A stretch of DNA of 64,000 nt from an uncultured Bacteroidales bacterium (GCA_945833885.1 CAMAFY010000005.1:36492-100491), one strand, 5' to 3'. Shown: positions 47,053 to 57,588, counted from the stretch's first letter. The notes: generated from the letters alone by a model not told the origin. Translations and numbers: made by a program.

Positions 47053-48543
47053 TTAGCCTTGTACGCAGCATTTGAGGTAATCTTCCCAGCGGGCGTATGC
47101 CTCGCGCGTGGCTTCCACCTCGGTGGCATTGGGCTCTATCACTTCCAGACGTGTAAGCGACTCGAAGGCCTCGCGTGCATCGCGGTAGATTCCTGCGCCG
47201 ATTCCGGCACCTTTTGCGGCACCTACAGAGCCATCTGTGTCATAAAGTTCGATAACTGCGCCACTTACGTTCGCCAACGTCTGACGGAAGAGTGGCGAAA
47301 GGAAGAGGTTTGCGTGGCCGGCATGGATGCGGCTGACCTGAAGTCCCATGCTTTCCATGATGCCGATGCCATGTTGGAAGGCGAAAACAATGCCTTCCTG
47401 GGCGGCACGTAGGAGGTGGGCGCGGTCATGTACGTTGAAATTCACCCCATGGAGGCTTGCTCCGGGCTCCTGATTGCAGAGCATCCGCTCGGCACCATTG
47501 CCAAACGGCAGGAAACTTACGCCATCGCTGCCGATGGGTGCGGCACTTGCCAGCCGGTTCATGGCATTATAGTCCGTGCCTTCCGACGTCATGGTGCGGC
47601 GCACCCACGAATTGAGGCAACCGGTGCCGTTGATGCAGAGGAGAACACCCAGTCTTGGGTCCTCGGCGCTGTGGTTGACGTGTGCGAAAGTGTTGACACG
47701 GCTCTTCGGATCGTGGTTCACCTGGCCGATGATGCCGTAAACCACGCCGGAAGTTCCCGCAGTCGAGGCGATTTCTCCGGGGTTGAAGACGTTGAGACTC
47801 AGCGCATTGTTCGGCTGGTCGCCCGCTCTGTAGGTGACAGGTATGCCCTTTCGGAGTCCAAGTTCCGCAGCGGCGGCCTCAGAGGTCTCACCTTGTAAGC
47901 CGAAGGTCGGAACAATGTCTGCCATCATGCTGCGAGGAATGCCGAAATGACGGAGCAACGGTTCGCTGATGCCGTTGTTCTGGAAGTCCCAGAAGATACC
48001 TTCCGACAATCCGCTCAGTGTTGTCCGCGCCTCTCCCGTAAGTTTCATGGCGATATAGTCGCCCGGGAGCATCACTTTGTCAATGTTTTCGAAGATTTCC
48101 GGCTCATTTTCCCTCACCCATGCCAATTTTGCGGCGGTGAAATTGCCGGGACTGTTGAGCAGATGTCCGAGACAATAGTCAGAACCAAGGGTGTTGAAGG
48201 CCTGTTCTCCAAAGGGAACGGCGCGGGAGTCGCACCAAATGATGGCGGGACGCAGCACTTTCTGTTCCTTATCTACGCAAACCAGGCCGTGCATTTGGTA
48301 AGATATGCCGATGGCAGCCACATCTTCGGCCTTGATTCCCGATGTTTCCATCACATTGTGCGTCGCAAGTTTCAGATTCTCCCACCAATCGGCTGGATTC
48401 TGCTCTGCCCAGCCCTGACGGGGCGCAGCAATGGGTGCCTCAGTCTTGGGGAAAAAGTTCTGTGCCACGCATTTTCCGCTGGCGGCTTCCACCAATGCGG
48501 CCTTAATGGAAGAACTTCCGATGTCGAAACCAAGAAGATACAT
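47053..48543 (-). CDS. xylB: Xylulokinase, FGGY family
   Basis: Phosphorylates D-xylulose to xylulose 5-phosphate, feeding the pentose phosphate pathway. The 496 residues start YLLGFDIGSSSIKAALVE (phosphate-1 loop); IGISYQMHGLV, WCDSRAVPF and the C-terminal FGGY parts AGTSGVVYGIIG and GGHANLFLSPLFRQTLA-like (HAGHANLFLSPLFRQ) with AKGAGIGAGIY identify the kinase. Start ATG 48543, 74 bases after the parC stop, same strand. Together with xylA and xylE it forms a complete xylose uptake-to-xylulose-5-phosphate route. Confidence 0.95.
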   Translation of the reverse strand: MYLLGFDIGSSSIKAALVEAASGKCVAQNFFPKTEAPIAAPRQGWAEQNPADWWENLKLATHNVMETSGIKAEDVAAIGISYQMHGLVCVDKEQKVLRPAIIWCDSRAVPFGEQAFNTLGSDYCLGHLLNSPGNFTAAKLAWVRENEPEIFENIDKVMLPGDYIAMKLTGEARTTLSGLSEGIFWDFQNNGISEPLLRHFGIPRSMMADIVPTFGLQGETSEAAAAELGLRKGIPVTYRAGDQPNNALSLNVFNPGEIASTAGTSGVVYGIIGQVNHDPKSRVNTFAHVNHSAEDPRLGVLLCINGTGCLNSWVRRTMTSEGTDYNAMNRLASAAPIGSDGVSFLPFGNGAERMLCNQEPGASLHGVNFNVHDRAHLLRAAQEGIVFAFQHGIGIMESMGLQVSRIHAGHANLFLSPLFRQTLANVSGAVIELYDTDGSVGAAKGAGIGAGIYRDAREAFESLTRLEVIEPNATEVEATREAYARWEDYLKCCVQG

Positions 48544-48617
48544 GTCGTAAAGTGTTTGTTGAAAATATGTGGATGACGGCAGATTCCGGGTGAATTTACC
48601 GCAAGATGAGATGTCTT

Positions 48618-51371
48618 TTAGAAGTCGTCGTCGTTGAAAAGGTGGCCTTGTCCGGTCAGTTCATCCATAAGGTCCTGTTCCGAGCGCTTGGGTTTTACGG
48701 GGAAATCCTCCACGGTTTCGGCGCCGTTGCCGGTGTCCTCCGCATCGTTTTCCGTACTTTCCTCCTCCTCTTCTTCGGGAGGCAGTATGGGAGTTCCCGT
48801 CACTTCCTGCACGTCGAACAGCGTTGCGCGTTTGCCTTTTGCGGCAAATCCCTTCACTTCCACAAAGTCTTCGGAGGCAATCTCCAAAGGTGCGCGCACG
48901 CTTTCCTCCTTCGCGGCCTTGCCTTTCGGCTTTGCGAACTCGAAATTGAGGAGGATGTTCTCGCCTTTCATCAGCAACAGCAGGCTATTGTCCGGACCTA
49001 CGAAGTTACGGTTCGCGGCATCCTTGCTCAAAGTGGCGGGTTCGAAGCAGAAACGTTTGATGTTTACGGGTGTTCCTGCGGTGGATTTCGGCATGCGCAC
49101 CACAGCCGTGTAGACGGCTTCGGGATCCAGTTTCTCGACAATCAGGATTCCTGTGGCGGGATAATGGTTGTTCGGGTCGAAATTTGTGGTGAAGAACTCG
49201 CCGTTCTCCATGACTACGAGTACGAGATCGTCAGAATGGAACTCACCGAGCAGCGTTCCCCGGCCGTCGTAGTTGAGACGTTGCACGTCGAAGTCGAACC
49301 ATACCTTGCGTCCGCCCAATGTGCTCACGCCGTGACTTTTGAGGGTGATGCGCTGAACATCAAGGCGTGTGAGTATATTTCCGCGGGCCGCGCGTCCCTT
49401 TACCCCCACTTCGGCAAAGTCTTTGTCGAACATGATGCGGCGAAGTTTGGGATTCGGCTTCAGTTGTACCTTGATAATCTCGGCTTCACCGTTAGGATTG
49501 GCGCTGAAATACGCGATCCGGCTGCCGGGAGCGCCGTTTGTCATGTCGTATTCCTTGTCGCGGGTGATGCGTGTCACGTTGAAACGCTTCAGATATATCG
49601 GACCATTCTTGCCGTCGCGGTAGCAAACGTTGTAGACGGTGCGCTGGTCGTTCTTCTTGAAGACGGCGATATGGATGACCTCCGCCTTGCGTTTCTCCGC
49701 CTTTGAGCGCTCAGTCTCGCCGATAAACACCTTTTCCGCCACGCGGACCACCTTGTATGTTCCGTCGCGATAGAAGACAATCACATCGTCGATGTTGGAA
49801 CAATTCTCCACGAACTCGTCCTTTTTCAGTCCGGTTCCCATGAATCCTTCCGCGCGGTTGACGTAAAGTTTCTCGTTAGCCTCAATGACTTTCGTGGCTT
49901 CTATGGTGTCGAAGGACCGGATCTCCGTCAGTCGCGGATACTGGTCGGCGTATCGGCTGCGGATAAGTTTGAACCAATCGATGGTGACGCGCACCATGTG
50001 TTTCAGGTCGTCCTCGATTTTTGCCAGTTCATCCTTGATTTTCCGGATGTTTTCATCGGCCTTATCCTTGTTGAACTTCAGGATTCGTGCCATTTTTATC
50101 TCGAGCAGTCGCAGAAGATCGTCGCGGTTGATGTCGCGGACAAAGTCCTTTTTGTAAGGTTCCAGGCGACGGTCGATGTGCGAGAGCGCGGCTTCGATGT
50201 CGGGAGCGTTCTCAAAATCCTTGTCTTTATAGATGCGTTCCTCGATGAATATCCGTTCCAGCGAGGCGAACATCAGACTTTCCAGCAACTCGGCGCGGCG
50301 GATTTCGAGTTCACGTTGGAGCAAGTGCATGGTATTGTCCACACTTGCGCTGAGAACCTCGCTGACGGTGACGAATCGGGGCGTCTTATTCTCGATGACA
50401 CAGCAGTTGGGCGAGATGCTGACCTCGCAGTCCGTGAAGGCATAGAGCGCGTCGATGGTCTTGTCGCACGACACTCCGGGTGCGAGATGTACGAGGATTT
50501 CCACCTTTTCAGCGGTATAGTCCTCCACTTTCCGCACCTTTATCTTACCCTTTTCCGATGCTTTCACGATGGAATCGCAGAGTGTTCCCACGGTTTTTCC
50601 AAATGGAAGTTCGGTGATGGCCAGGGTCTTCGCGTCGCGTTTTTCAATGCGTGCCCTCACCTTCACGCTTCCTCCGCGCTGTCCGTCGTTGTATTTCGAC
50701 ACGTCAATCAGGCCACCTGTCTGGAAATCCGGGTACAGATTGAAGTCCTGATGCCGGAGGTATGCCACCGCGGCGTCGCAGATCTCACCGAAATTGTGCG
50801 GGAGAATCTTTGCGCTGAGTCCCACGGCAATGCCTTCGGCTCCCTGTGCCAGAAGCAGGGGATATTTGGCAGGCAGGGCGACAGGTTCCTTGTTACGGCC
50901 GTCATACGACAGTTTCCACTCCGTGGTTTTGGGGTTGAAGAGCACGTCAAGAGCGAACTTTGTCAGTCGGCCCTCAATGTATCTGGGTGCGGCAGCCTCG
51001 TCACCTGTGAGGATGTTTCCCCACGAACCCTGGCAGTCGATGAGGAGGTTCTGGCGTCCCATCTGCGTAAGAGCGTCCACGATTGACGCATCTCCGTGGG
51101 GGTGGAACTTCATGGTCTCGCCGGCAATGTTCGCCACTTTGTTGTAGCGTCCGTCGTCCATGCGCTTCATGGTGTGGAGAATGCGTCGCTGAACAGGCTT
51201 CAAGCCGTCGCCCATGTGCGGAACGGCGCGTTCGAGAATGACGTATGAGGCATAGTCGAGAAACCAGTTCTGGTACATTCCGGTCAGGGGATGCGAGCGC
51301 TCGGTGCCGTTTTCCGGGGCACCGTGAACGTCATTATCGGGCGTTTGAAGGGATTTCGTATCGTCGGTCAT
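48618..51371 (-). CDS. parC: DNA topoisomerase IV/gyrase subunit A (ParC type)
   Basis: DNA-cleaving subunit of a type IIA topoisomerase. The 917 residues contain the breakage-reunion domain with the active-site Tyr131 in EAAAPRYIEGRLT and HPHGDASIVDAL at the quinolone pocket (Ala95 at the position of GyrA Ser83, which I believe is normal for this Bacteroidetes subgroup). A coiled coil (LKFNKDKADENIRKIKDELA) and a C-terminal wrapping domain follow, then an acidic linker (EEEEEESTENDAEDTGNGAE) and a short tail. Start ATG 51371 (MTDDTKS). parE is not adjacent. A -7 element lies at 51420-51427. Confidence 0.93.
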   Translation of the reverse strand: MTDDTKSLQTPDNDVHGAPENGTERSHPLTGMYQNWFLDYASYVILERAVPHMGDGLKPVQRRILHTMKRMDDGRYNKVANIAGETMKFHPHGDASIVDALTQMGRQNLLIDCQGSWGNILTGDEAAAPRYIEGRLTKFALDVLFNPKTTEWKLSYDGRNKEPVALPAKYPLLLAQGAEGIAVGLSAKILPHNFGEICDAAVAYLRHQDFNLYPDFQTGGLIDVSKYNDGQRGGSVKVRARIEKRDAKTLAITELPFGKTVGTLCDSIVKASEKGKIKVRKVEDYTAEKVEILVHLAPGVSCDKTIDALYAFTDCEVSISPNCCVIENKTPRFVTVSEVLSASVDNTMHLLQRELEIRRAELLESLMFASLERIFIEERIYKDKDFENAPDIEAALSHIDRRLEPYKKDFVRDINRDDLLRLLEIKMARILKFNKDKADENIRKIKDELAKIEDDLKHMVRVTIDWFKLIRSRYADQYPRLTEIRSFDTIEATKVIEANEKLYVNRAEGFMGTGLKKDEFVENCSNIDDVIVFYRDGTYKVVRVAEKVFIGETERSKAEKRKAEVIHIAVFKKNDQRTVYNVCYRDGKNGPIYLKRFNVTRITRDKEYDMTNGAPGSRIAYFSANPNGEAEIIKVQLKPNPKLRRIMFDKDFAEVGVKGRAARGNILTRLDVQRITLKSHGVSTLGGRKVWFDFDVQRLNYDGRGTLLGEFHSDDLVLVVMENGEFFTTNFDPNNHYPATGILIVEKLDPEAVYTAVVRMPKSTAGTPVNIKRFCFEPATLSKDAANRNFVGPDNSLLLLMKGENILLNFEFAKPKGKAAKEESVRAPLEIASEDFVEVKGFAAKGKRATLFDVQEVTGTPILPPEEEEEESTENDAEDTGNGAETVEDFPVKPKRSEQDLMDELTGQGHLFNDDDF

Positions 51372-51419
51372 AAACAAATGGTATGGGGTGTCGCGCACCC
51401 GTGTATAATATTGTCCGTG

Positions 51420-51427
51420 CAAAGTTA
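51420..51427 (-). promoter_or_regulatory. Candidate -7 element for parC
   Basis: Reads TAACTTTG on the minus strand, giving a leader of about 43 nt. No -33 element at the ideal distance. Confidence 0.5.
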
Positions 51428-51830
51428 GTGATTTCTGTTGTAATAGCACCTACACTTTGCAAATTTTTCGTCCCGGCGGAGCAAAAAAAATCCTCAGGAA
51501 CGTCCGCGAAAAGGTGTGCGGCCCCCGTTTCCCCTTTTTCGTTTTGTGCGGATGGCCGGCAGCGGGAGCGTATGTGTCGCCGGTTTTCTTCCGGAGAACG
51601 GGTCGCGCCGCGTTGGAAAACGCTGGGTGAGCCTCCGGAAAACAAGCCTTTTCCGGTGGCGTGTGCAATTTCCGTCTGCCGCATTCCTGCAATGAAATTT
51701 TAAGGTGAAAACATGTCGGAAACGGCCCAGGAAGGCCTTCGGGACCCAGCATCGACGCCTCCGTCGCGGAAAAACGGGCGTGTCCGTTCCCGTGTTTTCC
51801 CGACTTTCTGTCGTGTATGGGGCGGAAAGT

Positions 51831-51918
51831 GCGGCATTTCACGCCACAAAGTGCGGCACTTTCCATTGCAAACTGTGGATGTTTCTGCCTGAAACAGCGG
51901 CACTCTCAGCATGTTTTT
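51831..51918. repeat. 22-bp degenerate array upstream of parC
   Basis: GCGGCA/GTGGAT lies at 51831, 51853, 51875 and 51897, exactly 22 bases apart; unit GGAAAGTGCGGCATTTCACG. Elsewhere in the 990-base gap 51372-52361 a second, two-copy 22-base echo exists (AAGGTT at 52075 and 52097). No gene is supported in the gap. Confidence 0.85.
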
Positions 51919-52260
51919 CCCCAGTCTTTTGCCCCGCTTCCCGTGTTTTCAGGTTCGTCTTCCGTCGTTTTCGTCCCATTTTCCGGGCGAGGCGGGTAGG
52001 GAAGTGTAGGCGAAGGCGTTCCGGAAAGCGGGGCTACCGTGCTGTGTCATCCGAAATCCATACAAAAACCTTCAAAGGTTGTTGTCAAAATCCTTTAAGG
52101 TTTCCACGGCTTTTCCCGCCATCCGGAAACCGTTCTTTCTGTGTTTGAAGGCATGGGTGTGCAGTTTTTCCATGCTTTCCGCCGTCGTTTGTGGACGTCA
52201 TGCCGCATTCCGATGGCATCCCGTGCCGTGCCAATGCGCCTCAATTCCAGAAAAGGAGAA

Positions 52261-52310
52261 GAAAAAACGGGGAGCGGAAAATTCCACGCATGGTGGTTTT
52301 TCCGCTCCCC
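52261..52310 (-). terminator. Terminator of the macroglobulin-like gene
   Basis: Stem GGGGAGCGGAAA (52269-52280) / TTTCCGCTCCCC (52299-52310) with an 18-base loop. On the minus strand GTTTTTTC follows. Confidence 0.87.
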
Positions 52311-52361
52311 GTCGGTGGTTGTCGGGTGGTTTCACGGAGGACTGCCCGCAACGTTTCCGCC

Positions 52362-55300
52362 TTACTTCATACCGCTGTCAAGGGTCGAGGCGGGCGCAAA
52401 GCCGGCAAATTCCGGCGCGTAGGCGCAGAAGACGTGGACAAGTCCGGTGGAAAAGTGTCCGGAACGGTCCACAAAATACTCTTCGTGCAACGTATGTTTG
52501 CCCTTTGGCAGGTGTTCGATGAAGTAATCATTGCGTACATCGCGCACCATCCTGTACGTCCAGAGGCTTTCGGTACGGACGTTTCCGCTCAAGGGTTCCA
52601 CGGGTTCCATGCACGCGGCGCGTCCTGCCTCCACGCAAACGTGATCGAAGTCGCGCTCCGCCACCACGGTTATCACCTGGCGCACCCGCGTTCCGGGTGT
52701 GAGCATCGCGGCCTGTGCCGCCGCGCCATCGGGCAGATCCGTCCATCCTTCCTGATGTTTCACCTGCCAACGGCGCTCCACCGAGAGTCCGGAACCGGCA
52801 TATTCCGCCGCGTCGGCCCGCACACTGTACCGCGCCCGCAGGCTTCCCCATGCCAGACCGTCGTGGTCCGACGCCAAAGTGTAGCCTCCGCTGTTGACGA
52901 GTGCCTTGGTCTCTTGTGCGTCGAGCGTACGTTGCCAATGGCCTTCCGGCGTAAGGGGCTGGAAAGTGCGGCCCTCGGCATCATAACCTTGGAGAAGGGC
53001 GTAGGTGGCGTCGGCCGATGCCCGCGACGATTCCCACAGTTGCGTCCGTTTGCTCTGAAGAAGCCATAGCATCATCTCGTCCCTCAGGGCGCCAGCATCC
53101 TGTTTCGCGAGCCAGCCGTCGCGGTATTGCAGCAACTGCCGGTCGGACAACGCCTCGATGGCCGCCACTTGTGTGGGGATGCGGTACGACTTCCAGCCGC
53201 GTTCTGCCCGCGGTGTGTCGAAGTAACGTCCCATCTCCGGCGTGGAAACGCTGTGTTCCACGAGGCTTTGCATGGCAAGATCGGCGGCAACGACGCACGA
53301 TGTGGAGAGATTCTTCGGCATTCCGGCCACCGCAGCCGCCTCGGCAAGCACCCGGGCTTGCAGGGCTTTGCCGTACATCGTCAGTTCTTTCCGCATCCCG
53401 GCGGCGTGCTTGAGGAGGTGTTTCTCGGAGGAACGCGGCTCAAGGTCGAGCAACGTGCGCACGTAAAGGTAGCGCATGAGGGTTTCGGAGACCGCATCGC
53501 CGAGGTGGTTGCGCTGCATTTCGAGGACGGCTTCATCGGCATTGCGCTCCATATATCCCATCGCCTTCTGCAACATCTCCGCGGCTATGTCCGACCGGGT
53601 GAGGCATTGTTGGCGTGCAAGCAGCATGCTTACGTCGACGGTGACCCAGAAGGAGGACCGGAAACCGGGCATCCATGAGAATCCTCCATCGGCGTTCTGC
53701 CGCTCTTTCAGCCGGTCGAGGGCGGAATACCGCAGGGCTTCGATGCTCGTTTGCGGGGGCAGCAGGTCGGCGGCTTCGGGAATTTGCTCCGTCAGGTAGC
53801 GTGCAATCTGCACAATGTACAGACGTAAGGCGTGGGCATTGGCGCTAATGGCGTCGTCTTTGAGGAGGTTCGGCACACAGCGTACCACACTCCACAGCGG
53901 ATTGTCGGTGTAATCGACGGAAACCACGGGCTTGCAGAGGGCATCCTCGCGCATCAGGCGCTTCAAGTCCAGGGCTTTGACGTTGATGGTGCGGCTTCCG
54001 CGGCCTTGAAGGGTGAAGGGTACGGCGGTTTCCACCATGACGCGCCCACTCAAAAGCGGTATCCCGCGTTGCTCACCGTCGCTGAAACGCCGGCCGTCGC
54101 CGTCAGCGTCGGTGACAGCCACGGCTTTCACGAGCAATTGTGCCATGGCTTCGGCGAGAACATCGGAAACATCGATGGAATCGGCCGGTATTCCAAGGCG
54201 CAGAAGGTCGGCCTTTATGCTGAAACGGTACGTCTCCGAGGCACCGGATTGCAGGGCGAAGCGGGTCTTGTCGGCTTGTAAGGAACGGCCGGTGGCGGCA
54301 TCGGAGAGGAAGAAACTGAGGGTTCCGGAGCGGAAGTCGGACGAAATGTTGCGGACAGTGACGGCAATCTCCGTCATATCGCCGTGACGCAGGAATCGAG
54401 GTGCGGCAATTTCCGTCATAAGTTCCTTACGTGCCACAACCGTATCGCGTAAAAAACCGAAATTCATCCGCACATCGTGGGCAAAAGCCGTGAAGTTCCA
54501 CTGCGTAAGACTTTCAGGCAGGCGGAATTCCATGGTGACATTTCCCACCGAGTCCGTACGTAGTGATGGAAAGAAAAAGGCGGTTTCATCGAAGTTTTCG
54601 CGTATCGGCACATCCTCTGCCGCATTTTCCGTGGCAACCTCCTCCAATTCGTCGGTGGAAGCCCCGTTCTCCGCGATGGCTGGTGCGGCATAGTCCGCCG
54701 TCATCTTCATTTGGCTCCCTTGCGCCATTCTGGGCATTGACAGTGCTTTGTTTGAGAGCGGCTTCGCCTCGCACAGATAAAGGCTCTGGCTGAGTTCGCT
54801 GACACCGTATGAGAACATCGTGCTCTGCCACTCCGAGAATTGGAGATCGGGTATGCGAACGGGGATGCTGTGTTGGAGACGGCTGTTGAAATAGAAGGAT
54901 TCCGCCAAACGGCGCACCGGATTGCTCCGGCGATGGAATCCGATATGGAAGTCCCAGTCGGCGCGGGCAACGGCATCGAGGGAGGCATCGTACAGACGTG
55001 TCATCACCAAAGCGTTGGCTGGCGTGCCGTCAGGACGGTGAACGCTGAGCGTCCAGCGCTCATTTTCGCCGGGTTGTAGCGTATTTCGGAAGGTCGACCA
55101 CGAAAGAACGAGGCGCTTATCGGGGGTCGGACGCTCGACGGTTACATCACGTGTTTCCAGATTTCCCTGGGCATACCATGCCAGATGTAAGGTGGCGGAT
55201 TCTCCATATTCGGGTTTCCACTCGATGTCGAGGTGCAGACTGTCCGTCACCTGCAACACTTCGGAATGGACAATTCCGCCTTTGTCGGCGGCGATATCGC

Positions 55301-57524
55301 AGAACACCCATGCACCGGGCTGGCGGATGACGATTGAACCGTGGGAACGGTCGTCCGAAACTTTGGTGCTGACCACAGGAACCTCGGCAGTCTGACGCGC
55401 TTCCACCGCAGAAGGATTTGTGGTGTACAGGTGTTTGGAGGCGGAAACGCTCTCACCATTGTTGGCGGTGACGGTACATTCTGTGGTGAAGTTAAGTCTG
55501 CACCAGTCGGATGCTCCCGAAAAACCGTCGGATTCATCGTTGATTCCTGTCAGCCGGAGCCCGATTTCGAAGCGGCCGTCGGCATCGGTCAGGACATTTC
55601 CTCCGGCCATTGCTTGGGCTTTATGCGCATAAATGTGGTAAAAATCCGTTGATCGTGTGGTGGTCCACTGCACTGTGGCACCGGAAATGGGGACTCCGCT
55701 ATAGGTTTTCACCGTACCAGTGAGCGTAAGTGTGTCGCCCACCGCCCAATTCCGCCGTTGATAGAGACTGTCGGGTGAGGGGCTTTCGAGGCGAACGCTG
55801 AATGTCGGGCGCTTATATTCCTCAATCCGTATGCGCGACGTCCGCGAAAGTCCGTTGCCGAACAGACGAATCTGGTAGATGCCCGGCATAATGGGGTCGG
55901 GAAGGCTGAACTTTCCGCTGAAATCGCCGTATTCACCGGTGGAAACCGTTGTCTGCATGACCTCCTTGCGCGAAGGGTCGAGCAGCGTGATGCGGCCTTT
56001 CCATTGCGGAAGCGCGCGGGTCTCATCGCCATTCTGGGAATATACCACGCCGCCGAACTGAACTTCCTGTCCGGGACGGTAGATTGCGCGGTCGGTGTAT
56101 ACGCGGGCTTCGCTGCGGACTTCCGTAGTGGAGGAATAGCCTTCAAAGGTTACGGGGACATCGAACAATGGCAGGTAATCGTCCGTGCCGACCCTGGCAT
56201 GGAGAATGACGTCCTTCATGCCGTCAAGGACAAAGGTCTCACCTTCATTCTTCTGTACCGGACGCCATGAAAGCGGCTGCTGGCCGCGCTTTCCACGGAA
56301 AACGTCGGCATATTCCAGTGTGCATTCCGTACGGAAAGGCTCGCCTGTGAGGCCGTCGATGAGGGTCAAGCGGTGGCGATATGTGGAATCCTGTCTGTAA
56401 GAAAGGAAGACAGGGATGACGCGAGTGCAGGAAACCACGGTGAAATCGCGGATTTTTCCGTCTTCGAAGACGGCAATCTTATAGATTCCAGGCTCGGAAA
56501 TCTTTAGGGAAAGCGTGTCGTTCGTGCTGACATGGTCGGGGACCTGGTGTACAGGTACCTTGATTTTCTGCTTCAAGACCGGCTTCGCCTTGCTGCAAAG
56601 GCGCTTCATCTCCTGCTCATTGTAGAGGGATGAGCGGTGAAGGTCGCGGCCCGCGATGCCTTGGAGTTGCCAAACGCGCACTTCGGGACGGCGGACGTGG
56701 CGCGAAGATACGTACAGCGGGTAGGATTGGCTGGGATAAAGGATTCCGTTTTCCGGAGACTTTATCTTCAATGTCAGCAACGGAGAGGTAAGCGATGCCT
56801 TGGTCTTCTGCATGTAATTTCCTACATTCGTACCCTTTATCCGGGGCATCAGACGGTCGATTTCCGCGATGAAACCGGCTATTTCCGATGTTGTAGGGTT
56901 CTTCTGCTGCATTTCTTTGGCAAGCATCAGCAAAAGCGCCACATCATTGCCGCGTTTTGTATAGACTTCGCGCATCTTCTGCCACGCTTCATTGGCCTCG
57001 CGCCTCGAAAGTCCGAGTAATTCGGTGTTGTTCATCACGACTTCGGTGAGAAGACTCAGCAAATCGTGGTGCATCCATCGGCTGTCCTCGCCTTTTGTGA
57101 AGAGTGTGGCATAGGAATCTGTGGAGGCGTCGGCCAGAAGTTCGGGTTGTGCCACGGAAGCCAGCAGACTATCGACGTTCTGGGTCAGTTGTCCGTAGGC
57201 CGAAAGCCAGAGGGCGCGCTCAACAGGACGGTGCTCGCGGGCCATGGCTTCAAGTATCCGGCGCTCGGTCACCGCCGTACTGTCGGGCGAAAGTACGCTC
57301 GCGATGATGCTTTCCGTGACCAAAGCGCGCAGCAACTGGGCATCGTCGGCCGACGACACGGCACATCGGCGGATGGTATGCAGCACTTCGAGGGCGGAAG
57401 CGGGGAGGTCGCTGTCGTAGGCCTTGTCGAAACGCTCCCAAAGTTCCGTAAAGTTCTGGGCCTGCACCCCTTGTGCGAGGAAAAAGCACAGGAGGAGGAG
57501 AAAGTGTGACAGAAGTTTTTTCAT
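52362..57524 (-). CDS. Alpha-2-macroglobulin family protein without thioester
   Basis: Very large exported protein of 1720 residues, built from macroglobulin domains; bacterial relatives are thought to trap foreign proteases at the cell surface. ATG 57524 opens a signal peptide (MKKLLSHFLLLLCFFLAQGVQAQ). Recognisable parts: MG2-type RVYTDRAIYRPGQEVQFGGV near 510, SRIRIEEYKRPTFSVRLE, the A2M block TDSVGNVTMEFRLPESLTQW near 985, and an alpha/alpha-barrel complement-like domain (GGFSWMPGFRSSFWVTVDVS). Where the reactive C-x-E-Q thioester should be, near residue 1205, the sequence is NPLWSVVRCVPNLL, so no thioester can form. It has no lipobox. Its own terminators on both sides mark a single-gene transcript; no PBP1C gene is adjacent. 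Confidence 0.92.
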   Translation of the reverse strand: MKKLLSHFLLLLCFFLAQGVQAQNFTELWERFDKAYDSDLPASALEVLHTIRRCAVSSADDAQLLRALVTESIIASVLSPDSTAVTERRILEAMAREHRPVERALWLSAYGQLTQNVDSLLASVAQPELLADASTDSYATLFTKGEDSRWMHHDLLSLLTEVVMNNTELLGLSRREANEAWQKMREVYTKRGNDVALLLMLAKEMQQKNPTTSEIAGFIAEIDRLMPRIKGTNVGNYMQKTKASLTSPLLTLKIKSPENGILYPSQSYPLYVSSRHVRRPEVRVWQLQGIAGRDLHRSSLYNEQEMKRLCSKAKPVLKQKIKVPVHQVPDHVSTNDTLSLKISEPGIYKIAVFEDGKIRDFTVVSCTRVIPVFLSYRQDSTYRHRLTLIDGLTGEPFRTECTLEYADVFRGKRGQQPLSWRPVQKNEGETFVLDGMKDVILHARVGTDDYLPLFDVPVTFEGYSSTTEVRSEARVYTDRAIYRPGQEVQFGGVVYSQNGDETRALPQWKGRITLLDPSRKEVMQTTVSTGEYGDFSGKFSLPDPIMPGIYQIRLFGNGLSRTSRIRIEEYKRPTFSVRLESPSPDSLYQRRNWAVGDTLTLTGTVKTYSGVPISGATVQWTTTRSTDFYHIYAHKAQAMAGGNVLTDADGRFEIGLRLTGINDESDGFSGASDWCRLNFTTECTVTANNGESVSASKHLYTTNPSAVEARQTAEVPVVSTKVSDDRSHGSIVIRQPGAWVFCDIAADKGGIVHSEVLQVTDSLHLDIEWKPEYGESATLHLAWYAQGNLETRDVTVERPTPDKRLVLSWSTFRNTLQPGENERWTLSVHRPDGTPANALVMTRLYDASLDAVARADWDFHIGFHRRSNPVRRLAESFYFNSRLQHSIPVRIPDLQFSEWQSTMFSYGVSELSQSLYLCEAKPLSNKALSMPRMAQGSQMKMTADYAAPAIAENGASTDELEEVATENAAEDVPIRENFDETAFFFPSLRTDSVGNVTMEFRLPESLTQWNFTAFAHDVRMNFGFLRDTVVARKELMTEIAAPRFLRHGDMTEIAVTVRNISSDFRSGTLSFFLSDAATGRSLQADKTRFALQSGASETYRFSIKADLLRLGIPADSIDVSDVLAEAMAQLLVKAVAVTDADGDGRRFSDGEQRGIPLLSGRVMVETAVPFTLQGRGSRTINVKALDLKRLMREDALCKPVVSVDYTDNPLWSVVRCVPNLLKDDAISANAHALRLYIVQIARYLTEQIPEAADLLPPQTSIEALRYSALDRLKERQNADGGFSWMPGFRSSFWVTVDVSMLLARQQCLTRSDIAAEMLQKAMGYMERNADEAVLEMQRNHLGDAVSETLMRYLYVRTLLDLEPRSSEKHLLKHAAGMRKELTMYGKALQARVLAEAAAVAGMPKNLSTSCVVAADLAMQSLVEHSVSTPEMGRYFDTPRAERGWKSYRIPTQVAAIEALSDRQLLQYRDGWLAKQDAGALRDEMMLWLLQSKRTQLWESSRASADATYALLQGYDAEGRTFQPLTPEGHWQRTLDAQETKALVNSGGYTLASDHDGLAWGSLRARYSVRADAAEYAGSGLSVERRWQVKHQEGWTDLPDGAAAQAAMLTPGTRVRQVITVVAERDFDHVCVEAGRAACMEPVEPLSGNVRTESLWTYRMVRDVRNDYFIEHLPKGKHTLHEEYFVDRSGHFSTGLVHVFCAYAPEFAGFAPASTLDSGMK

Positions 57525-57588
57525 GGTTTTCCAAAAAGTGGTTTCCTGAATAACGGAGCATTTTGCCGCATATTGCAGGAAAAGACGC

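Noticed and set aside
51383..52300. Several 60-290-codon frames in the 990-base gap upstream of parC and downstream of the macroglobulin gene
   Set aside because: They overlap each other, the repeat array and the terminator, and show no coding motif.
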